From positions 5,349,001 through 5,413,000 of the forward strand of contig WPIO01000004.1 of NCBI GenBank assembly GCA_009760855.2: DNA of 64,000 bases, in the 5' to 3' direction. Positions within the stretch are counted from its first letter, which is position 1, and each line of letters starts with the position of its first letter. Positions 55,801-64,000 of this stretch are shown here, in pieces. Source of the DNA: Cristatella mucedo. Taxonomy: Eukaryota; Bryozoa; Phylactolaemata; Cristatellidae. The translations under genes were made by a program, and so were the position numbers. Below the pieces are notes generated by a model that saw only the letters and a list, made by a program, of their open reading frames with translations, did no database searches and was not told the origin of the DNA.

Positions 55801-57948
55801 GGCCACAGCAAAGGAAGTCAAATTGCTCTCCTTCCGCTGCTCTCTTTCTTCTTCGTCGTCGTCGTTTTTCTCTTTGCCCGAAGCCGTAGTTGTCTTCTTC
55901 TGACCGAGAGAACTGCCAAAGGCCGCGCCGGCAGCAGCGGCGGCGGCAGTCAAGCCAGGCGGTGGCAGTGGCAGCGGAGCAGCAGACGACGCCGGCACGC
56001 AGCCAGAGCGAGGTGACGGCTGTGCACCGGCGGCAGCTGGCTCGGCCGTCGCCACTGCCGGAAAGCAGCGGTCCGACCCAGCCCGGCGGCGGCAGCAGCC
56101 GGCTGCTAGCTGCCGCCACAGCCGCTGTCTCTGCTCCGCCATCTTTCCTGCTCGGGCGCTCTCTGCTGGCTGCTCCGCCGTCGATGGACAGCCTTTCTGC
56201 CTGCCTCTTGCCTGCTGTGGTCACGGTGGCTGGCTTGGCAAGCCCCGCAGCCGTCGCTGAGGGCATGCCGGTTTTAACTGTGCTGCTGCCACTGCTGCGG
56301 CACAGTCTGCCGTCGTCGCTACGGTCATCGCCTGCGCCGCCACGATCGGCTACCGACGCCGGCAACCGGCTGAAGCTGAACACGGGCCCGATTTCAGAGT
56401 CGACCGACGCCAGACAGGCGGCGCCACCGGCAGCAGGCGCGCGCTCGCCGGCTGCCGGCACGTCAGTTCGGGTGGCAGCGGCACCGCCGCTCTTTGCCGC
56501 TGCCGCCGCCGTGGCGGCTGCGCACAGGGCGACGGCAGGCGATGAGTCCAGGTTCTCCACCTGGTCGAGCACCAGGTCGAGGTCGTCCTCCGAGAACTGG
56601 ATGCTGTCGGGAATGTCGCCGCTGCAGCCGCCTCCGCTGCCCTCGGCCGCTTTGCCGTCGTCAATTTGTAGCGGCTGCGGCGTCAACAAAGGGCTTCGGC
56701 ATGGCTTCGATGACTTCTTCTGCTTTTGTCTGGGCACCGGCTCGGCGCTGCTGCCTCCGCCACCTGAGACTAAGCTCGCTGCCGTATTGGCGGCGTGGGC
56801 GCGCTTGCCAGCCGACTGCTGCTTCCGGGAGGATGGCAGCGACATGGCGGCACTGCTTTTCGCGGTGGCCGCAACATCCAGCGGCGCTCCCACAGACGCT
56901 CGGGCTTTCTGCCCGCCCGCGGCACAGGTGCTGCCGCCTGCTGCATCGGTCGCAAGACGCTCGCCCAGTCCTTTGGGCGAAGCGCACGAGTCCTTCAGTC
57001 TGGCGTCGGCGGTGGGCGTGCCCTTCGGCTTGTCCGCTTCGCCCGCAGCTTTCTTTGGCTCGGCCTTGGCGCCGGGCTTCGGTGTCAGTGCTGCGTGCTT
57101 TGGCTCGACCGTACCGACGAGAGCACCACCTGCCGTCGCAGTCGCATCCGCTTGCCCGTCGGCATCTCGCTCGCAGCTCATGTCGATCTGAAGGGGGTTA
57201 TCGTCAGCAGCGCCCAAATGGCCACAGCCACCGTCGGCGAATATAGACTCGGCAGCCTTCGCCAGTATGTCCGTGTCGAGCTCCCGGTGGCTGCCAGCAG
57301 CGCTGTCGCAAGGAGGTGCGACGGCGCCGCTGCCAGCGGTAGCAGCGCTGGGGGCCTTCTTCGTCTTTCGTCTGCTCTTTGCCGACGACGCGCCGTCTGT
57401 CACTGCTGCCGAATTCGACTGTTGATGGGAGGCCGCCGGAGCAGAGTAATTCGGAGGTTTCGGCATTATCGGTCGCTGACCGGCTTTGACGTGGTCGCTG
57501 GCCGAGCTGGTAAAGGCGCCAGCATCCATTAGGATGGAAGCTGCTGAGAGCTGCTGCGGCTGCTGCTGAGACTGAGGCTGGTTAGCAGCAACGGCAGTCT
57601 GCGACTGCTGCTGCTGCTGCTGAGCCTGCTTCAACGTCACTGCCGATGGCAAGGCGACGTACATAAGACTGCCGGCAGTTGCACTTCCGGTGGCAGCTGC
57701 ACCAGCCGTGGTCGCGTTGCTGACGGCGATGCTGGCAGCAGATGCGGCGGCCATTGTCGTGGCAACCGTGTGCTGCGACGTGGAGGCCCGCGACGTGGTC
57801 ACGGTGCTAGTGATAGCCGTCGTGGTTACTGCCAAACCGCTGCTTGCCGTTGTGAATAGGAGCGGCGAAGAGGATGAAGACACGTTGGCTGCTGCTTTGC
57901 AGCTGCTTAGGAGCACATCTGCCGTCAGAGGAGCAGTGGCTGTGGCCA
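52849..57948 (-). CDS. USF3: USF3-like transcription factor, giant terminal exon (5' incomplete gene)
   Basis: Low-complexity protein of about 1,700 residues in this exon. It uses one frame from 57948 to about 56.1 kb and a frame offset by one base from there to the TAA at 52849. Blocks colinear with human USF3 as I remember it: SAKSRRKTKKA (human MKSKRLNKKP), TDILAKAAESIFADG (TDIVALAARAIFDQE), AFSAEALLSP (YSAEALIG), a poly-Q segment (53830-53930), and a His-rich NSLLGHHHHGHHGFD near the C-terminus (human HNISHILGHD), ending SSLNFTMPDH. Human USF3 also has one very long last coding exon. USF3 is a nuclear bHLH transcription regulator; the bHLH would be upstream of this window. Acceptor TTTGTAG|TG at 57949-57950 matches the phase of the upstream exon. 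Alternative: another Ser/Ala/Gln-rich nuclear protein. Confidence 0.6.
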
Positions 57949-58194
57949 CTACAAACAAAGCGCGGGGGACCGGTGTGCGCTTCCCCATGATGTCACGCTG
58001 GCGGCCTGACCGCGCCTCGCTACAGCGCCCAAGCCTTTCCTCCAAGCCGGCAAGGTGCAGTGCCTCCCAGATGCAGAGGGGAACGACGGGCCAGGGCTCA
58101 AGGACGTCGGGACACAATCTCAAATGCAAGCACAGGGGGACCTCTAAACTTATGAGGGAGACAGACAGACAGAGATGGATAGAGATAGGGATAA

Positions 58195-58196
58195 AG

Positions 58197-58244
<48 letters not shown>

Positions 58245-58305
58245 CATATATATATATACATATATATATATTATATATTATATATATATATATGTATATA
58301 TATTT
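58195..58305. repeat. (TA)n microsatellite
   Basis: TA run from ~58198, with CATA interruptions; lies in the USF3-like intron close to the 57949 acceptor. Confidence 0.95.
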
Positions 58306-59396
58306 AGAGAGAGAGAGGATAAAGGAGATATGAAAAGAGTAGATAGTAGAGAGGAGAGAAGAGACGCAGGCGACCCGAGGAGCCGCTTTGATGAACTCTG
58401 CCTTAGAAATATGACCAGCCTAGCTGGCTAGCCATTATTCCACTGGAACCAACGTGGCAAAACAGCGGCTAAAACAGCAGCTGCTGGCGTGCACTACGGC
58501 TTGACTACAGGCAATATCGGCCGACGCTGCTGCATCGCACACAGATAAACAGAAACACTTCCGTGCATGCGCACACGTGCTTATACACACAAGCACGAGG
58601 CCAGAGCAAGAGGCCCTTGGCAGGAACAACAAAGGTGCAGGTACAGCACTGCAGCGCAGCAGCCGCCGCCAAAGGGCTTACAGCCTCGGGCAGCCATCCG
58701 GTCTGGCCAGCAGCTGCTTGATGGAAGTAGGGTTTTCGATAGGAGACACACCTTTTCATTCCGCTGCACTGACAGCACGACAACGCGCTAGGACCACTAG
58801 GAGGCGACACTGGCATGACCACTGGACACACGCCTCCGCCATTTGCCTAGTGCTAAACACAGTCACAACATGCCCCATATAGAAGGCTCGTGGCTGTGGA
58901 AAACAGTGACGAATCGATTCCATAGTTACATAATAGTTCCACAGTTGCGGGTCATTTACATAATGAAGCAACTACAGTCAATTTTTCGCAACCTCAATTG
59001 GCTGGTGCACGCTGCCTTGGGAGGCCAGCTAATGGCAGCCTCAGCATGTCGAACTTGTCTTGTTTAAACCTGGAGATGCATCAATTCGACTGCTACCATA
59101 TGCTACGTTCTATTCTAGTAGGTGGGCAAGTCTCAGCTCAGAATTTTGCATAGCTCACGCATTGCGAAATGGAGAGGGTGATTGTATACCAGTGCCCTGT
59201 CACTGCTGCTGAGACAGAGACAAGACAGGACAGATAAGCGCAAATGCGCATGGGTGCTCTCACGTGCAAGCCCAGACCCATGCGCGCATACACATGCACA
59301 TTCACACTCACATATTCACACTCATGCGTGCAAGTGCACACCCATATGGGCGTGCACATGCTTGCCTGAGTTAGTGCTTGACCAAGCTAAAGAGGT

Positions 59397-59545
59397 TAGC
59401 TAATTTAACGGCCTCATTTATATAGCAGCAGAAGAGCCCAGACGGCTATTGCCATCGCTTGCATGGGGAAAAAGAATCGCCTGCTGCAGGACTCGAAACG
59501 CGACCTGGGTCGTGAAGAGCAAGCACACTGACCCACAGCAAGCAC
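59397..59545 (-). repeat. SINE1 copy, degenerate
   Basis: AGCTAATTTAACGGCCTC, AGCAGCAGAAGAGCCC, GACTCGAAACGCGACC (decayed B box). Confidence 0.65.
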
Positions 59546-60029
59546 CTTGGCCCCAGGGCCCAAGACCCAGAAGCATTCGGAACACAGGAGCAAAAGCTCG
59601 GGTGACTGCTAGCAACAGCCTGGGGCAGGGGGTGCCTTATACAAGGGTGTGCACATGCTTGCCCGTGTTATTGAGTTAGTGCATTGCAAGGCGAATGGCA
59701 GCGGCAATACTCATCTACGATAGCCCAGGTGAAGAGCAGAAATGAAGCCGGAGGATTAAGCTTAAACCCAGCTTGCTCATCAAATCAAGTAGACGAGAGG
59801 ACGGCAACTCCTCGAATTGCATCCATTAGTCATGACTGAGACCAAGTTACACAGCAGGACGTGCTGCCTACATTAATCAAAGGCATGACCTTTAACCTTG
59901 ATCTTTTTAAAGGCAGCCTACCAAACAAATGCAAGCAGCCACCCAGCATGCACCTCTAGTTGGTCTACAGAAGCGCTCCAAACCCCCCCCCCGGGAAGGC
60001 AGAACTCTCTTGCGCTCTGCCTAAGCTGA

Positions 60030-60720
60030 TAATAATTTAACTAGCTCCTTAGTTCTGTCTAGGCTTGATTATTGTAATTCCCTTTTGGCTGGGCTACCAA
60101 AGAAAGCAACTAGGCCACTGCAGCTGGCTATGAATATGGCTGCAAGGCTAGTCTTCAAGTCCCAGAGGTCTGACCACGTGTCTCCTTTGCTGAAAGAGCT
60201 AGGATGGATGCCGGTTGAGCAACAGATACTGAGCAAAGTTCTTACGCTGACCCACAAGGCCTGCCACGGCTTGGCTCCTTCGTACCTAGCTGAACTGCTG
60301 CACCAGTTTCAGCCTCTTCGCGCCCTCAGGTCCTGTGTGGACAGTAAATTAGCTGTCCCATTCCTCCGCTTAAAGACCGTTGGCGACAGAAGCTTTAGTT
60401 CTGCAGGTCCTAGACTGTGGAACTCGCTTCCACAATTCTAATGAAATGACAACTGCTCTCCTGCTGCCGACTATGGCTCATCCTTTTCAGCGGTCCTGAG
60501 CTGCTACTTCCATGCTACTCACTACCTCAACTGCTCTCCTGACTCTGCTATGCTTCCCACTTTCTCTTTGTTGCATGAGACGAAGTCTGTTGGCTACCGA
60601 ATGTATACCGAAAGCCGCATAGGCTGCGAGTGCACTATACACAACTTTCCTACATAACACCCACTTAGTCTTTATGGCTTTGTGGAGTTACCGACGGAGA
60701 TACATTACACGAGCAAACTA
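60030..60720 (+). mobile_element. LINE family B, C-terminal domain and 3' UTR
   Basis: The 118-codon frame (60085-60441) reads [52 protein letters not shown] and [19 protein letters not shown], the C-terminal domain of a CR1/L2-type LINE. The 3' UTR runs to the TTTATGGCTTTGTGGAG block. No ATT tail and no family-A hairpin. Lies in the USF3-like intron, antisense. Confidence 0.85.
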
Positions 60721-61003
60721 AAAGACGTGACAGGACAGAGAGCGCCAACCAAGCACTCGCCCACTGAGAAATAGTGCGTGGCCGTGAGAGAAGCAGAGAT
60801 CGGCGGTCACGTGGCCAATGTGCCTCATCCACCGCCGTCGAAACAGCATCGGCCACGTGACGTAAGCCACAGCAAGATGCTGCAGCTCTCAAATCATCGG
60901 CAGTAGAAACAGCAAACAAAATGGTGAAAGACTAGCAGTGACCGCCGCAGCGGCAGCAGCATGGATGGATGGATGGCCATGTGCAACTCAGCCAGCTGCT
61001 TAC

Positions 61004-61285
61004 GGTGAGCCGGTGTCACGACCGGCTGCAGCCCCTGCGGCTGCGTCACGACCGGAATGATCTGTCCATTTGGTAGCACAAAAGCACTGGGCAGCTGGCC
61101 GTGCTGCCCTGGGACCGCCACGATCTGTCCGCCGCCCCCGCTGACGGTCTGTCCAGCGACGGTCATCATGCCGCTCGGCTGCGGTTGGAGGGCCAGCGCG
61201 GTGGCCGGCGCTGGCGCTGGGAGGCGACCAGCAGCCATTGCAGGCACAGACGGTAGCGCACCGGCAGGGGTACTGGTCACGGCAC
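61004..61285 (-). CDS. USF3: USF3-like gene, penultimate exon
   Basis: 282 nt. Acceptor ATACACCCAG|GT (61288-61286), donor CACC|GTAAGC (61003-60998). Enters after the first base of a codon and leaves one base over, which joins in frame to the exon starting at 57948. Reads AVTSTPAGALPSVPAMAAG, GMMTVAGQTVSGGGGQIV and FVLPNGQIIPVVTQPQG: a hydrophobic/Gln-Pro-rich activation-type segment. The 3055-bp intron holds a TA microsatellite and LINE B/SINE1 copies. Confidence 0.65.
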
Positions 61286-61565
61286 CTGGGTGTATAAAAA
61301 AATTAGACATCGTTAGCGAAGCCAGGGTTACTATCATAGCCGAATGTGCACAGGCACTGGCGCCACCCAGCGAGTGCAAGCAAACAGACGTGCCAAACAG
61401 CAATCATGCACAAGCTTCTAACGAATGCCTTTTACTCGAATGCTCAGCAGCTGCTTGCATCCTGCTTTCCCCTGCAGCCTTCAAAAAGGGAGCTATTGGG
61501 CCATTCATTAAGAAACCTACAGGCGACAAGTGAACTTTAGCAACTTGAATAAATAATCAAATGTC

Positions 61566-61735
61566 AGTTGATTTAACAGTCTCATTTGTGTAGCGGCAGA
61601 AGAGCCTTAACCGCTATCACTACCGCTTGCAGTTGGCAATAAAGAATCACCCACTGCACGATTCGAACCCACGACCTCGGGGGTCGTGCAGAGAGTGAGC
61701 ACCTTTTCTCTTGGGCTATCAAGGCCCAGTTAACT
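61566..61735 (-). repeat. SINE1 copy
   Basis: TTGATTTAACAGTCTC, GCGGCAGAAGAGCC, CCACTGCACGATTCGAACCC (B-box complement). Confidence 0.8.
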
Positions 61736-61852
61736 TCCAACTAGTCTTCCTGCGGCTGCTGCTGCACCTATTAAAGACAATCGACAGAGTAGTAATGGCA
61801 GACCAGCTCAGCACTTACACGAAAACGTCTAATCTAGCAAGCAAGCTCCAAA

Positions 61853-62005
61853 TAATAATAATGTAATTAATTTGTATAGAGCCATAAGAGAACTTAATCT
61901 CTATTCAGGCGCTTCACACATATGCCACGGAGCACGAGCCCACGACCTCGGCCTGATCTTAGTCAGGGCGAGCACCTTAACCACTGGGTCAAACCAGCTC
62001 GAAGT
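61853..62005 (-). repeat. SINE2 copy, near full length
   Basis: AATAATAAT, TATAGAGCCATAAGAGAACTT, GGCGCTTCACACATATGCC, GAGCCCACGACCTCGGCC and CCACTGGGTCAAACCAGC. Confidence 0.8.
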
Positions 62006-62213
62006 TAGATCCTAGAGCCGATCGCTCCACAGAGTGAGAACACTGCTACAAGTGTATAACGTATAACCTTCTCAGGAATGCTAACTAAGGTAAAGTTTGT
62101 ATGCTTGTTTCGCTAGATCTTTTGACAGCTGTGATCGCACTGATTACCAAGTCCTTGAGAGCCTACCATCTCGCCTGGCCATCGTTGGCACTTCACTGCA
62201 ATGGTTTAGATCA

Positions 62214-62330
62214 CACTAGCTGATTCAACAGCCCCCTTTTTATAGGGACAGAAGAGCTTTTACGGCTATCACCAACCCTTGCAACGGTAATAAAGAATCG
62301 CCCACCGCAGGATTCGAACCTATGCCAGTA
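62214..62330 (-). repeat. SINE1 copy, 5' truncated
   Basis: CACTAGCTGATTCAACAGCC, GACAGAAGAGCTTTTACGGC and CCCACCGCAGGATTCGAACC (B-box complement). Confidence 0.8.
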
Positions 62331-62904
62331 GGAGAATTCAAAGAATTCATCTCAAAGGGCGACAGTCACCCGGCAAGCATCTAAAGTGTACCATGGGGTT
62401 ATGTGCTTGGTTCGCTTCTTTCTGCAACCAAACACAATCTAGGCTTTCCTTTGACTGCTGATGCTGCACCCTTGCTTCGATCTTTTCCTGCTTTAGTGCG
62501 TATCAACGTCTCTCAACTCCGTTGCTGTAAGTACCTATTTCTGACATTTGCAGTTGGATGGTAGCAAACTTTCTCAAATTGAACGACGGCAAAAGCTATC
62601 TACTAGTTATGGGCACACTGAGAGTGACACATAAATTGGAAACCTAACCCACAGAGTAGGCTCGGCCAGCATGTCTGCTGTAGCATCTGCGCTAAGTCTG
62701 GATGTCCCGTTCCGATGTGACCTCTCACAGGACGACATCAGCTCAACAGTTATGTCTGCCTACTTTCAGCTAAGTATCATTGCAAAACTTGGGCCGACAT
62801 AGACAAGGATATCACATCCAAGCTGGTCAACCTAAAAAATTGTGACATCCTGTCTCGACTAATGAACTAACTACACGAGGGTCCTCTGGCCTGTGCAATA
62901 CCCA

Positions 62905-63118
62905 AAAATGAAATAATAATAATAATACTTTTGTATAGCACCCTCAAAGAACTCAATCCCTTTCTATTCACTTTACACATGCTGTAAAGGAAGCATGATC
63001 GAATGGTTAAGATACGCACTGTAGTTCCTTTGTCCGGCCCCCCAAGAGAACTGTGACCGGGCGCTTTATATATGCCAACGGGCTTGAGCAAAAAAAAAGA
63101 GTTAAAGGCAAGCACCTT
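62905..63118 (-). repeat. LINE A 3' tail plus SINE2 3' fragment, inserted cluster
   Basis: AATAATAATAATAATAC, TATAGCACCCTCAAAGAACTC, TGCTGTAAAGGAAGCATGATC, then a second hairpin-bearing fragment (CCCCCCAAGAGAACTGTG, GGGCGCTTTATATATGCC). Confidence 0.7.
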
Positions 63119-64000
63119 ACGTTGATGAGATGTTTGCAGTTGGTGCAAAATTCGGCAGCCAGACTTGTCTATCGTGAGCGTTTAAGTCACCCAATTAGAC
63201 TACTTCTCACGGACCAGCATTGGCTTTCCATCAAGCAACAAATCGATTTCAAGGTTGTATCGGTCATTTTTAGGTCCCTTCATTCTCTGGCTCCAGCCTA
63301 CCTATCCGAACTACTTTCCAATCAGGACAGACAACTTACTGCCAACTCTCATGAGCTAAGTCGCTCAGTTATGTCTCTAACCAATCTCAAATAGTTCGGA
63401 GACAGGGCCTGTAGTTTGAAGAAGTCCCAAAGCCCGAAACCCACTCCCGACTGACGTCAGCACACCCTCTGAATCAATGACATTTTAAAAATCCATCCGT
63501 TCCTCACAACATTTGCTATGTTCACTCGAACCGTTCTTCGTGTGCCCTCATGCAAACTGACACTGTGCACACTATCACCTAACTTGCAGACTTCCTTGCT
63601 TCCTCTCAAGAACACATAAAAAGCTACAGAGGACTTCAGCTCTCTCAGGGTGCTATATAGAGGTCTTATAATTATTAGTATCAATATTCCATACTTTTTA
63701 CTAGTATTATTACCATCTACAGTACGTAGTGGTGTCACCAATCATGACGGTGATTCGAGCTCGGGTATTTCTTCTAGGGATGAACTGTTCTCTACAATCA
63801 GTCCAACATCAATTGTAAAAGTTACGTTTTCCAGTGACCTTATTAAATAACTTGAGTTCATCGACATACAGGACCTACAATAACATACCTAAGAAGCAGA
63901 CATGTAATCAGATACACAAGAGCTGTAAGGCATACATTCCGGGTGAACCGGTTTATCCTTTCCTTGCTCTCTCTCCCTCTCCCTCTCCCTCCCCTCCTCT

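Larger units (their letters stand above)
62080..63690 (+). mobile_element. LINE family A copy with two later insertions
   Basis: RT motif A region (LLDLSAAFD-like, decayed) at ~62115, LQWF-type region, then SINE1 (62214-62330). LINE resumes with TACCATGGGGTTATGTGCTTG; reaches GTCCTCTGGCCTGTGCAATACC, is cut by a LINE A tail/SINE2 cluster (62905-63118), and resumes TTGCAGTTGGTGCAAAATTC, RLSHPIRLLLTDQHWLSIKQ, 3' UTR, hairpin and decayed tail near 63690. Confidence 0.75.

Noticed and set aside
55890-57191. 433-codon plus-strand ORF, and other long plus-strand ORFs at 54115-54975 and 54422-55039
   Set aside because: They lie antisense to the GC-rich USF3-like exon, where stop codons are rare in all frames; composition is Arg/Ala/Ser junk with no family motifs.
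58130-58180. Alternative splice acceptor after a strong polypyrimidine run (CCCTCATAAG) for the USF3-like exon
   Set aside because: Its phase does not fit the upstream exon: joining there gives an immediate stop codon.

Overview
The window is nuclear DNA of a metazoan, most likely an invertebrate: genes split by GT-AG introns, no operons, many microsatellites, and dense LINE, SINE and DNA-transposon debris. I cannot name the phylum from the sequence. Two host genes are recognisable, both on the minus strand.

1-26.3 kb: a complete SNX17 gene (sorting nexin 17; PX-FERM endosomal cargo adaptor). I placed ten coding exons from the ATG at 26324 to the stop at 950. All junctions have GT/AG splice signals and compatible phases; they sum to 1473 nt (490 codons plus stop, against 470 residues in human). 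The introns hold an ~860-bp palindrome (3275-4134), an 84-bp tandem duplication, a 13-bp minisatellite, LINE and SINE copies, and a decayed transposon-derived ORF (18260-19062).

26.3-52.5 kb: intergenic and repeat-rich. It contains many copies of an L2-clade LINE (family A), a second related LINE (family B), two tRNA-derived SINE families, a broken Mutator-like transposase (38.4-40.4 kb), a SPIN-like hAT miniature element (45787-45973), a ~660-bp CT/TC tract (46016-46673) and GC-rich, CpG-rich blocks (45.1-45.7 and 47.2-48.5 kb) with no assignable gene.

52.5-61.3 kb: the 3' part of a large low-complexity transcription-factor gene that best resembles USF3. It has one upstream exon (61004-61285) and one giant terminal exon (57948 to the stop at 52849), with an apparent one-base frame change near 56.0-56.15 kb. 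The N-terminal (bHLH) exons would lie beyond 64 kb. 61.3-64 kb is nested LINE and SINE debris.

The two host genes show no functional link. The most coherent system in the window is the mobile-element one: the 3' end of LINE family A and the 3' end of SINE2 share the same stem-loop, the hallmark of a SINE mobilised by a partner LINE. Several insertions can be ordered by nesting and target-site duplications.
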